Below, piece after piece: positions 1 to 11,265 of a stretch of 64,000 nucleotides of DNA (position 1 is the stretch's first letter; each line of letters begins with the position of its first letter). The notes below the pieces were generated by a model. It was not told where the DNA came from. It made no database searches and saw only the letters and a list, made by a program, of their open reading frames with translations. The DNA lies in NCBI GenBank assembly GCA_019096155.1, contig JAHCVI010000002.1, forward strand, positions 4,092,001 to 4,156,000, read 5' to 3'. The translations under genes and the position numbers were made by a program. This DNA is from Staphylotrichum longicolle. Its lineage: Eukaryota; Ascomycota; Sordariomycetes; Sordariales; Chaetomiaceae.

Positions 1-129
1 GTGGGCATAGAGAGCGGCGGCCTTGGCTGAGAGATCGGCAAGAGACACCTTGAGGCTCTTGGTCGTCTCCTCCGGGTCGAGCTCGATCATTGGCGTCGAG
101 GCGCCGGTGCCGGGTGTGGGCGTCGCCAT
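1..129 (-). CDS. 5' end of an unidentified protein-coding gene (cut by window edge)
   Basis: An ATG on the minus strand (forward CAT at 127-129) opens a frame that stays open for 43 codons to the left edge of the window. The visible N-terminus begins MATPTPGTGASTPMIELD and continues into an alanine- and leucine-rich, probably helical stretch ending in LYAH. Proline, glycine and threonine at the start suggest a disordered N-terminus. I do not recognise the family and assign no function. The gene is divergent from the decarboxylase gene that starts at 1068, so the roughly 940 bases between them hold both promoters. The start choice is fair but not certain because nothing downstream can be checked. 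Confidence 0.55.
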   Translation of the reverse strand, partial: MATPTPGTGASTPMIELDPEETTKSLKVSLADLSAKAAALYAH

Positions 130-1067
130 TGCCGCTGTGATTTGGCAGATGTCTGTGTTTTGTGAATTGATTCCGTCGCAATTGAGGGCGGTTTACTAAA
201 ATCGCAGTTTAAGAGTATGGTAGGAATACGGAGGTTGATGGAGTTCAATTGGAGTCTTGTGGGATGTTTAATGCTTGAAGGGTGGAAGCTACTGAGTGGG
301 TGACAGCTGCATGCAAAGAGCTTCTGACGCGCAGAGGGCCAGCCATTGCTGCAGACGCGTCTCATTGGCCCCTGCCCAGAAGGGTTGCGTGACAGCAGGG
401 GTCCGATCCGACCTTCCCTGGGGCATCTGACAGCACAAGTTTGTCCCTCGGACGGAGCAGCGAGGGGCCGAAGTCAGGCCACCTGTGTCAGTCAAGTTGC
501 CTCTGTCGGTCGGCAAAATTTCATGCTTGTCTTCCATCTGAGGGCTTCGGCGAAATACCATCAATGAAGACACGGGTTAGGGTTATGACGTAGTTGGGGA
601 GTCGGGGCTTGGGTGAGGGGCAGAAAACACCCCACGTCACCGAGTCGTAAGAAGCTCAATTGCTCCTCAGTCACTGGCAGTCACTGGAGTCAGTACAGCA
701 GACGGGAAACAGAGCAGCTAGGAGACTCAAAAGGGTTCACGGTATTCCATCGCGGTGAATTTTGTGCGTGACGCTGCTGGGATTGAAGACTCTTAGCTCA
801 GAAAGTCATGTTACAGGTCAACAGTGGTCTTCTGGTTCTTTCATACCAGTAGCCGGATCCTCTTCGTGATTACGAACACTCAAAGATGAACTTGACATGA
901 GCTTCTTTCTCCAAAATTCACTTCCGAGAGACAAGATAGCAACACCACGACTTCTTTGACGTCAACATCTCCAGACTCGGTTCATCGTCACTCCACATAG
1001 GCTTCTTCATTTCCTTTTGAGTGCAATACCCCAAGCTTCACACAACCTCGGCAAACAAACGCCCACC
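130..1067. other. Divergent intergenic region, no gene seen
   Basis: This stretch separates two divergent genes and should hold both promoters and 5' leaders. Short open frames here overlap each other on both strands and resemble nothing. No clear TATA box was seen. The decarboxylase start sits in a good fungal context (CCCACCATG). Confidence 0.5.
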
Positions 1068-2648
1068 ATGCTGCAGTCCGTCGGCAATGAACACGACAAC
1101 CACTACCTGTCCGCCCAGTCCAACTCGATCGAGGCTCTCGTTGCGTCCCGCAACGATGGAAAGCGGCACCTGCTGCTAGCGTGCGCCCATGTTCGTCCCG
1201 GAGAGACGGTTCTATGACTGACCTCAGACTCAGAGCCTCGGGCTCCGTAGCCACCATCAAGAGCACGTCCCCACCCATCATGAAGCCCTGTCACTTCTAA
1301 CTCGTAGGCGACAGTCCCCGTCATTGTCGAAGCCCTGGCCAAGCACGAGGGCGCCCTCTCGATCCGTATCGTCCTGACCCAGTCGGCCACCCACTTCCTT
1401 GGAGGACAGAGCGCCGAGCAGCCCACCGTTTCCTCACTGCTACACCTTCCCAATGTCGATGCTGTTTACCGGGACCATGACGAGTGGGGTCCCCAGCCGT
1501 GGCGCCGGGGCGCCAGTATTCTTCATATTGAGTCTGTGACCTGTCTGAGTTTTCCTTGCTGGGATGAGTGACTGACGCTTGATGAACACTGGGTTGAAAC
1601 AGGCTACGAAGATGTATTTGGCTCTCCCGAGAAGCCCTTAGTAAAACGGTTGCTAATGAATGTGGTGCCTAGGGGCCGATATGCTTGTGGTAGCACGTAA
1701 GTGGCTCCAAGAGGTTGTTGTCTGCTCTCTCAAGACCCAGGCAACTAACGATCTCTAGCACTGAGCGCAAACACTCTGGCAAAAGTAGGCAGATTTGAAG
1801 CCGCCCTTGCTATCTTGATGTCCCGATAGCTAACTGAGTGGCCGGCACAGGTCGCTAACGGCATGTCCGACAACCTCCTTACTTCCGTCATCCGCGCTTG
1901 GGACACCGATGCCAGCATCGACATGAAGAAGAAGATTATTCTCGTGGCTCCAGCCATGAACTCGGTAACTATCCATTCACGAACCACACGTCACTTCATC
2001 ACTGATCATGTTATTTGTATCTAGGCCATGTGGAGGAACCCCATCACAGAGAAACAAATCCGCGTGCTCTCCGAGGACTGGGGCATCAAGGAGGGAACCT
2101 TTGCTGACGGCCAAAACCGCTCCATCACTGGTTGGTTCCAGGTTATCACTGTGGGTGCACCTTTCCAACCACTTGGGAACATTGACTAACCTTGACATAG
2201 CCCATCAGCAAGTATGTCCGCTCTGTGTGTGCTTGGTTCTGAACATGGCCCCTTAAGACGTTTCTCGACCACTTTTGGCTCTTCATTTCAACTCTTGAAG
2301 CTGGACTGACTCAGACCTCAACAGAACGCTCGCCTGTGGCGACACCGGAGGTATGTTGACAAATCCCCAGTAATTCATACCCAAATGAATGCTAACTCTT
2401 AGCGTCCAGATGGTCAGTTGATCCCCTTTAATTAGAGCCCCCTGCGAACGCAAGGCCGTGACCAGTACTCACTTCTCTCTTGGCTCACGCCAGATCAATC
2501 CTTTTACGATACCGCGGCCGAAGAGAAAATGGGTGACGGAGCTAATCTCCATTACACAGGCGCCATGGCATCGGTCCCCTCCATCTGCGAGATTATCGAA
2601 AACAGGCTGAGTCTCGGCGGGCCGGAGGAGACCCGTCAGACAGATTGA
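1068..2648 (+). CDS. HAL3: Phosphopantothenoylcysteine decarboxylase (HAL3/CAB3-type flavoprotein), coenzyme A pathway
   Basis: Decarboxylates 4'-phosphopantothenoylcysteine to 4'-phosphopantetheine, using FMN. Splicing gives 11 exons: 1068-1180, 1234-1262, 1315-1531, 1603-1613, 1673-1696, 1759-1784, 1851-1964, 2025-2150, 2201-2211, 2325-2350 and 2560-2648. All phases match, for 261 residues. Family hallmarks are all present. They are the N-terminal flavin-fold strand (RHLLLAASGSVATIK), the catalytic His in ILHIELRRW, the PAMNSAMW motif, and the catalytic Cys in LACGDTG. An active decarboxylase is therefore expected, although yeast relatives can also act as PP1-inhibitory regulators without activity. 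Two exons are only 11 nt long, and intron 2 appears to use a GC donor (GCACGT, 1263). The last intron (2351-2559) is long and could hide further small exons. Length is shorter than yeast SIS2/VHS3 because the acidic tails are missing. Confidence 0.88.
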
Positions 2649-4081
2649 TTCTAGAGCATGATCGTGGGTTTCGTCAATCTAGGCACTGTCATGTCGTCTT
2701 GCCACGCTACCACCCTCAATGTGTCACAAATGATCTAGTTGTCCTCTGTTGTTTTCACGCCTTCAGCTGGTGCAACATTGGTATTGTGTACTAGATGTCT
2801 CGTTTTTATCTCCAGTTCCTCCCCGGCTTCCATTTCCGCGCACATCGTCTTCAGAACCCGCGACTCCCAGAATCCACCCCTTCCCAAAACACCCCGTCTA
2901 CTCATCACCCGCTCTTGGTCCGCACCCGTTCACGCCATCTCAAGCAATCAGACACGCCATGCCAATCATCCTAACCTTTAGGACAAATCTAACGGGGAAT
3001 GTAGTCACCGAAGCGTGGTCCGGGAAGCGGCCTGGATGCCCAAGAAGGAGGACGCAAGGAGGGTTGGGTTGGATGGAACGGCAGGTTGGAGGTGGGGCGA
3101 CATGGGTAAAGGAAGAGGAAGATTGGAAGGGCACGGTTTGGCGGTTGGGCCATGTGTTTTGCGAAGGATGGGGGCGCTTATGTTTGCGATGATGATGATG
3201 ATGAACACGGCCGAGGAGGGAGAGGGGTACGAAGAGGGCTGTGCTGAGGAGCTGAGGGGCCGGCCAGGAGGGCGTCGCGGTATTCGGGGTTGGGATCGCC
3301 GAGGTGCTTGAAAGAAAAGTGAAATCCTGAGAACAGCGGTCGGTTAGTTTTCTGAGCGCGAGTATGCTGCGACTGTCTTTCTACCCGCTTGACAGCGTCT
3401 TCGAAGTCTCCATCGCAGTAAACATTTCAGTGATGGCTCCCTCCTTCCATCCGCTACTCTCGGCATCAACCAAGCAGAGCCACGGCTGGTGGTGATCTTC
3501 AGTCTAGAGTGAACATCGTTTCAACAGCACAGCTAGACACACAGACGTAAACGAAAGATACACATGATTCACAGCAAGTCCATACAAGCAGCTGGATCTC
3601 AAAACGGTATTCCAAGCCGAGTCCGTTCGGCTCCTCATATACAATACAACACACTCGTACGTATTCTACAGACACAGCGACAACCACCGCGGTCATCACT
3701 CCCTCCCTCCCTCCCAAACCCTCCATCTCAGCCCCAAGAGCAGACTCTGAATGCAATAAAACACCGTTCAATGCCCCCAATTCCTCCATGATATGACCTG
3801 GTCGAACTAAGACATGCGCGCGGTCATGCGTGACAGCAGAAGCAAATAAGTAATGTGAAGCAAGGGTAGAGTAGGTGGTCCGACAATAACACCAAACACA
3901 GGGCCGCCACCGCCCTCCCAATCCATGCGCATGCACGCCTTTCTTATCCACCCAACTCCCATCATCGAAAAAGCATACACCTCCCTCCCACCTTCTTTCC
4001 CTCGACTCAACTCCCACGCCCCGCCCCAAGTAGGCAGGGCCAGTCGGTCGGTTGAGAGTCAAGTCACTTCTAGACTCACGC
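2649..4081. other. Convergent intergenic region, 3' flanks
   Basis: Lies between the convergent decarboxylase and zinc-finger genes. It contains a short (GAT) run near 3188-3203 and purine-rich segments around 3010-3300. Overlapping open frames on both strands (up to about 196 codons) match nothing and look like chance frames in GC-rich DNA. Confidence 0.45.
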
Positions 4082-7000
4082 CTAGTCATGCCTAAAAGTG
4101 CACTTATCCCCCTTGGCGCACTGGCCCTTGGCCCAGAAGGCGCACGCCTTGGTCCCGATCAGGCTACGGTTGATACCGCGCAGGTGCTCGGGGACATTCT
4201 CGTTGTTCTTCCCGCCACCGCCGCCACCACCACTCCCGCCAGCGTTCCGGCCGCCCTTGGCCTTGTTGCTGTGGTGGTGGTACTCACGCTCGCCACGGTC
4301 ACGGTCACGATCGCCGCGGTCGCGGCCGTAGGTGTCCCGTTCGCGGTCGCGGTCTCGGTCGCTGCTGCCGTAGACTTGGCCGTAGGCTTCGCGTTCTTGG
4401 TGGGACTGGCCGTAGGGTTGCTGGGCGTAGGCCTGGGCGGCCTGGGCGTTGGGGGTGTTGTAAGGGTACGGAGCCTGGTAGGCGGCTTGGGCGGGCTGTG
4501 ATGGGCCCTGGCCTTGCGCGAGCTTCATCATGTCGAGAAGATACTGGGCGCTCTGCGGGTCGGTGGCGGTACCAGCGGCGGCCTGCCCTTGGCTGCCTGC
4601 CGCGAGTGCAAGTAGGGCAGCCTGGATCTGATTGTTCTGGTCTGCGGCAGGCTGAGCTTGAGACTGAGCGGCTGGCTGCTGGATGCCGAGAGCTGCGAGA
4701 ATGCTCGCGTACTGGTTGTTGGGGTCCGCAGGCTGCTGCTGCTGGGCGGCCTGCGAGGCCTGCGCGTACGGGTTGGCGGCCTGAGTGTACGGGTTCTGAG
4801 CCTGGCCATACCAGGCTTGCTGCTGCTGGGCCGCGTAGTACTGTGCCCAAGCCGCCGCGTGGTCGGGAGCTGCAGCTTGAGTAGCTACAGCAGCGGGCTG
4901 ATGAGCCTGTTGGGGCGCGGCCTGGACAGCAGGTGTAGCCTCGGCGGGCGTGTCGACCTGCTTGGCTTGCAGTGACGCGACAATTGCCTGGAGACCCGCA
5001 AGCACCTTCTGAAGCTTGGATCGTTGTCTAGCTCTTGCTGTGACATCCTGTGGAGGTATGATTGCAAGGATCCGGGTCCTTCCAGTTCTTGGCCCGGTCC
5101 GACGCGAGAAGCTCGTAGGTATGTTGATCCCGGCGGGCAGCCGAGGTAGGCTCATACCACTTGCGGGGATCCTGGGCAGGAGGTTGGAGAGCCGGCTGCT
5201 GGTGCGGCTGGCGGGGAGCCTGTCCGGTGTACGAGTCGGCGATGGAGTTGATAGATTTGAGCGTCTTGGTGAAGTCGGCATAATCCGGGCGCGCCTTGGT
5301 ATCCAGTCGGCTCTGGGCTGCGCGGGACGCATGGTAAGGTCCCCATTGCCTGAACTCCCGGCCGCGCTGGACCATCTCGTCATACTCGGGCGCTGTGGGC
5401 GGCAGGTGCACTTCGTGGGCAGTGCTGCTCCCAGAAAGCGATGGCTCGTAGTTTGGCGATCTTGGGGTCGGCGGGATGTCGGCGCGATTGTGATAGATCA
5501 CCATCAACTCGTTGAGCTCGCGCTCCTTTGTGAGCTTTTGCTCATTTGTCTCGAAAGTCTTCAGTCCGCCGCGAGTGACGAAAGTCTGCTCCATTTTCTC
5601 TCGTGGGATATGGGCGGCGAAATTGATGGCAGTCGGCTCTTCCCACTCGCGGTCGTTGACCTCGAGCGCCTTGATGCCCTGGCCGCCACGCAGCCGCTTC
5701 ATCATCTCGCCCTCCTCGCTATTCTTGTACCGACCGTCGACCCTGACGTTGCGCCCCATGTTGCCTTCAGCAATCTCCTCAGGGTGGCGCGTAAACTCGC
5801 GGATTTCAACAAGCGCATCGCCGCTCCTGAAAGCGACCCTGAGACCCCGACGTTTCTCTTTGCGCAGGCGGCGCTCGCGCTCCTCGGGCGTCTCGTTCGG
5901 GTCCGGGGTGCTGACCTTCTTGGTATTGGTTGCGGGCGTCTTGATCACCTTTTCCTTTTCATCAATCTCCTTCATTAATGATGAGAAAATAGACGAGGAA
6001 GCCTGCCGAGGGGCTTCAGCAGCCTTGGATTAGCGATCTTCGCAGCACTAGAGACAGCTGGGGCGGGCTGGGCCTTTGTGGGCAGCGCTTTGAGTGTCGA
6101 TTCCGGCTTTGTCGCATTCTTCTGCACCTCGGACTTTGCAACTCAGGTTTGGTCGCGGGTTTGGGCGCCGGGCGTGCCTTTCCAGGAAGCAAGAGACCAG
6201 ACCGCGGCTTTGCCTGCGCAGCCGCCGTGCCAGAAGTCGTTGTCGCCGTCACAACTTTGGTGATCGGCGTCTTGCCAGCGGCGACTGCCACCGGTTTTGC
6301 GCCCGCGGGCGCCTTCACACCGCTGGCAGATGCCATGTCGGTTGCAGGTTTCTTGGATGAGCGCGCCTCGACGCCGGCAACATCATCTTCGCGAGACCGT
6401 TTGAGTCCCATCGTGGTCGAAGCGATCTTTGCGGGTGCCTTCGGGGCGGTTTTTGTGGGTTCGGTGCTGGTTGCCATCGTGTTTGATGAAGTCGAGGTGG
6501 CCGGTTTTGAGGTGGATGAGCCGGCCGTCTTTTTCGCATCAACAGCAGCAGCTTGCTTTGAGGAAACCCGGCTCTGCGCCGGGGCAGTTTTCTTTGCGCG
6601 CCCACCTGACTCGGCGCCCGGCGAATCGCTCTCGCTCTCGCTCCCATCATCATCGTTCTGCCGGGCATTCTCGTAGATCTGCACCAGCAAAGCCTTTGTC
6701 TCGGCATCCCCTTCCTTCCCAAACTTCTTCTTGATTTTATCCATCTGCAGCTTCTCCAACTGGTCCGACGTCATCCTAGTGAAGCGCGTGTACAGGCGAA
6801 GAATGGCTTTGGCCAAAGACGAAGTTGCCTCGCTGGCGTTGACCAACCTGACGAGGACGTTGTTCAAAATGGCGATCAGCTTGTTACTGCCGCTCAACTT
6901 TGCAAATAGGTTGCCGGGCTCGACTCGAAGACCCTCCACGATTGCACCCTCCAGCTGTTCTTTGGCAGTTCGAACCTTCGCCTCCGTTTTGACGTCCCGC

Positions 7001-9003
7001 TTCTCAGCTACTGCCTGCAGAGCCGCCTTGAGCTCAGCGGCTTTGGCCTGGAGAAACGCGGTGAAGTCGCTACAAGCGTCGCTGGTCACGCTATGGTTGC
7101 GGAGGTGCGCGGGATGGAACCGGAGATATTCAACGGCCTTGACGCTCGTGTAAACCGGCTCCGGTGGAGGATCGAGTCGCTTCGACTGAAAGACGGACAG
7201 TGTTAGCAAACATTCAGCGATAAGAGATGATTCTCGAGGCTAAACTTACCTCCTTGCCCAGGCGATCCTTCAGTCCTTTCTTCCACCAGTCGACCGGAAT
7301 TTCTGAAAAGGCCATCAGCAACCAAAAATCGGCACACCAAGTTCACAATAGTACTCACCGGTCTTGCCCCGTTTCATTTCGATATCAAGACGTACATCGG
7401 CCCGTTGGCGATCCAAATCACCAGTCGCCTTCTGATAGGCATCGGCGTGGTTTCCGAGGCTCTCGGCAGGCGTCCATGCTCGCCACACTTTGGAGAACAA
7501 TGGATCTTTGCCGCCCTTTGTCGCCAGGGTTACATATCGCTTCGTCGGCGTTCCCTTCTGTAGCTTCACAGAAGCAGAGCCAATGACAAGATTCGGCACT
7601 CCCGCCCACTTCATCTCTGGGCGACCCCGGACGGCTGAAAGGAGAGAAGCATCCTGAAAATTGATGCTGCAGATTGAGTCAGGCACACTCTGAGGTTGGG
7701 GGGCTTGCGTCGACGGAGGAGGAACGTTCGCCGCTGCCGGGACGAGCACTTTAGCTTTCTTTGCGACAACCGGGGCGGTCTGAGGCTCCGAGACCGGGCT
7801 GCGCTTGACCCCAGCAGCAGAGTTGGTCTCTTGGGTCTGCTGAAAATTCTGGGCTGGCTGAGGCTGGCTCGCTGGTTGTTGAGCGAAGACGTGTTGGCCA
7901 ACATTAGGCTGAGAAGGAGGCTGAAAGGTGGATCGCTGAACTTTTTGCTGGGCTGGTTGTTGGACGGATTGTTGAATCACTTGAGGTTGTGAGACAGCTT
8001 GGTGTGAAAGCTGTTGAGGGACTTGCTGCGGGACCTGCTGAGGGACTTGCTGAGAGACCTGCTGAGGAACCTGCTGAGCGACCTGCTGCGGAACCTGCTG
8101 AGGGACCTGTCGAGGCACCTGCTGGGAGCTCTTTTGCGAAGGTTGTTGAGAAACCTGCTGATGAATTTGTTGGGTAACCTGCTGTGGTGTGGCCTTCCGT
8201 GCTGGAGACTGCGCAGGTACACGCGGACTGCTCGCAACAGGCACTGGTTGCGGCGAGTGCCCGTTGAGTGCTGCAGCATACTGGGGGTGAATTGCCCGCG
8301 CATTTGTGGGAGCTTGCTGGTGCACGTCGGCCTGATACCCCGACATGGTTGAGGTGCCAGCCCCGTGGCCTGAAAAGAAGGCGGAGGACGAGCCATTGGA
8401 GACTGTGGTAGGGATATGGGACGTCTGAGCACCCGCAAGCGGGTTATCGTACTGATGGCCAGACCCATATCCCGCTGAGACTTGCTCCTGCCATTGTTGC
8501 GGGATAGAAGTTTGGGAATAGCCGTTCGGCCCAGAATTGGTGGTACCGTTTGCGGCATGGCCAAAGCCATGGTGATGGTTCGCCTGCTGGTTGGCAGTGT
8601 TGTGGAGCTGCGAGGGGTACTCGTTTCCTTGAGGGATATCGAGAGAAAATCGGCTGTCAATCGCCTGGTTCACATCGGTTGGATGCCGCTGCTCGCCATA
8701 GTACCCCGGCTGCAGCGCGGGATCTTGGGCAAATGGCTGGGCTGCGGTCTGGGAATGATCGGACCAGACATCGCCCTGGCCGTAGTAGTCAAAGGGCCGG
8801 TACAAGCCAGCCTGGTGGTCGGATCCGGACAGCTGGGGGTTGATGGCGCCGCCGTCGAGGAAGTCGGGGTTGGGGTAGCTGCTTTCGCCGCCAGCGCTTT
8901 GGTCAAATGCGAGGTTGGAACCACCAAACTGGCGGTCCCATGCCTCACCGGCAAAGCTGCTTGGGTCCCAGCCACCGATGCTGCTGCCATGGCTTTGGTC
9001 CAT
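4082..9003 (-). CDS. Large CCCH zinc-finger protein with a PNUTS-like RVxF (PP1-binding) motif; three apparent 1-nt deficits
   Basis: Inferred exons are 9003-7359, 7302-7250, 7185-6056 and 6002-4082, giving about 1583 residues. Order of parts: a Gln/Pro/Ser-rich N-terminus with VPQQ repeats; a basic Lys/Arg segment; a helical region (about residues 570-730) ending in IKKKFGKE; a Ser/Ala/Lys-rich linker; the segment KRRGLRVAFRSGDALVEIRE; a Gln/Ala-rich stretch; and a C-terminal CX7CX5CX3H finger. An RVxF motif followed by a conserved acidic patch plus a C-terminal CCCH finger is the layout of PNUTS/Ppn1, the PP1-targeting subunit of the nuclear cleavage and polyadenylation machinery, so I infer a nuclear role in transcription termination. 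The helical part does not clearly show a TFIIS N-domain. The frame fails near 6134, 5074 and 5018. Adding one base at each makes every exon phase agree, so assembly errors are likelier than decay. Confidence 0.62.
7985..8180 (-). repeat. In-frame tandem repeat encoding QQVP/QQVS units
   Basis: A degenerate 12-nt unit (forward GACCTGCTGAGG-like) is repeated about 15 times inside the first exon of the zinc-finger gene and encodes a QQVPQQV array. Units vary at synonymous and nonsynonymous sites, so the array is not a fresh expansion. It is likely length-variable between strains. Confidence 0.85.
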
Positions 9004-11265
9004 GGTTTAGAGCTGGAGGGAAAAGGGGGGTTCACGTGATCTGAAACATTGTCAACACAGAATAAATGCATCAAATCGGTTAATCACATACAGGAAGCTG
9101 AGTTGCCGCGAAAAGCCGACCAGTTGGGTGAGGCGGCGTGGGGTGTTCGGTTAAAGTCGGTATTTGCAAATAACCGAAAGAATTCGTCGGAACTGTGGGC
9201 AAGCGGGAAGTGGGCCAATGCGCCAGATTTGGACTAGTGCTGCAGCTAGAGCAAAAACAAGTCAGCCAGCAAAATCCCACCCAGAAATGCCTGCAACAAC
9301 GCAACCAAGCAGCCCGACAGCCAGTTTCAGCACCTGCAGATGCAGAGAGTGAGCGGTCCAACCGGGGACAGCAACCAGCAACAAGACAGCAACCAGAGTG
9401 AGGGCGGGTTCCCAACAGAGCCAGAAAGGGTATTTGTCGACTGGGGAGCTGCAATTGGGCACAGTTCCCTTCGAGGTTGAAGAATTGTCATCGTTTGAGT
9501 TGAGCTCGTTCGAGTCGAGTTGAAGTCGAAGTCCCGTCGGCGCAGGCCCCTGAGTGTTCTGGAGAGGGCCTGAGATGCGATCTGCGTCCACCTCAACCCG
9601 CCAAGACCTCCATGGCTGAACAAATGCCCTGTGGACAGAGCGATGCATTTTAAACATCCAACCCTTCTTTGCGCTTTTCTCCAGCTGTTCCTGGCAATCT
9701 TAATCAATCTCGCAAAGATCGAAGAGCTCAGATGTGACCAGGAGAGTCGGAAGAATGGAGGATCCTGGGCGTGGCCGGTGCTGTGAGGTTGCCCCTGAGT
9801 GTTGCGCAAGACCCTCTGTTGGAGGACCCATTCAGGGGCCTTGATGTTGCGCAAGGCGCCCCGCTCCCACCATCAAGGGCTTCTGCGTCGCACTGGCAGC
9901 CCAGACTGCGCCCGACACCAGCAACTCTGGAAGCGTGCGGTACTTAACCCGGGACGAAGCTGACCGCAGGTTGGCTGTTGTAGCATTTGGGCATTATTGC
10001 CAGTAGCGGCAGGGAAAGAGAGGTCCCGTCTCTCTCCTGGAGTTGGGTGACCATTCCGGCCAGTTTGCTCTCACAAGGCTGTCTCTGTCTGTCTTGCTGC
10101 GGTGCTCTCCCCAAGCTGAGGTGGCTGGCTTCACAAATCCTTTGGGCGGGTCCCAAGTGTTACTTGCAGCCGATGGCGATTCTGCCCAGCTGGACATCCG
10201 CCACCAGCTTTGGCTGCCGCTCTCGCAGCCTTTCGGCACGCAGATCGACACTGCGACGTCCAGGCTGCTCGATTGAACACGCAATTTAGGAGGGTTAAGA
10301 GCGCACATTATGCTGTCAGGACTTTAGATGGGGAACAGGGTGATTTATGCATACCCTTCAGTCGTGCCTGCGATGGCGACAAACTCTCTTCCGCTCCGTG
10401 TCGCGCCGCCACGTCATGGCCCGCGTCTCTGGGTGAGCGACGGCAACGGTGCTCACCAGTTCCCTACAGCATGTCCAGCGTGTATGGTTTAGACACGGGT
10501 CCTGAGGATGAATTGATCAAAGAACAGGCATGCGCGGGCGCGCGGAGAAAGGATCAGGCCGGGAGCTGGGCAAGTAACTGTGCCCACGGCCTTTCGATGC
10601 AAACGCCTATACAACCGGGCTGGATGAGGAGTAATTATGGAAATCCTGAGGCCTGGACGTGCAAAGTTCGGGAAACGGTCCAGTTGATGGTTCGGGATGG
10701 GCGCGTTGAGGAAGGGATGGGGAGACAGTGTCACCAGACTGCTGTTGTTGAAAGAGAAAAGTTGGGCGCCTGGGCCTGCGGGCCAGCCGCGACCGTCATT
10801 AAAGGGCTGGCGGGCCGGGGGCTTGACAGTGGCCAGTGCGTGTGGCGAAGGGCTGTCCTGTCTCTGCCTCCTACCTAGTTCAACGCTAAGCCCAAACCGG
10901 CGCCAACCGGGCTCAAACAGGTCCCGGCTCCAGAACCAGCGAGCAAGGCCAGATCGGTACGTACCGAGGTGGACGCAAAGGTGTCCATGAATGCATGTGG
11001 GGAAGCTTCGAACACGCAGTCGGACATCTGAACACGCCCGATTTCAGCAGCAAGAGACTTTGCAATTCTGTCCAGCCGAGGAGCTGGCAGCACATTGGTT
11101 CTGCTTCCTAACAACCTGAGTTGCCGATCCGCGGGGGCAATATCCAGGCCGAGAGACGCATCGCCTGCAGCAGCATCTGCCACAGCACGCGCAACGCAAA
11201 CGCCAGCTCTTCCAGCAGCAAGACAGCTCCATTCTGCAGACGATTCTGCATCGAGGGGCCTGACC
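9004..11265. other. Divergent intergenic region, no gene supported
   Basis: About 2.3 kb between the zinc-finger gene and SLY1. It must contain both promoters. The longest open frame (10210-10878, +) has no recognisable domain and no splice pattern, so I treat it as chance. The stretch just upstream of SLY1 (11130-11260) is rich in CAG/GCAGCA triplets. Confidence 0.45.

Noticed and set aside
5028..5975. Separate gene starting MKEIDEKEK on the minus strand
   Set aside because: It is the continuation of the zinc-finger gene: a splice at 6003-6055 joins it in phase to the upstream exon, and the downstream frame holds the zinc finger.
10210..10878. 222-codon frame on the plus strand between the zinc-finger gene and SLY1
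   Set aside because: Composition is mixed with many Cys and Trp, it has no domain or repeat pattern, and it is crossed by frames on the other strand. In this GC-rich window chance frames of this length occur.
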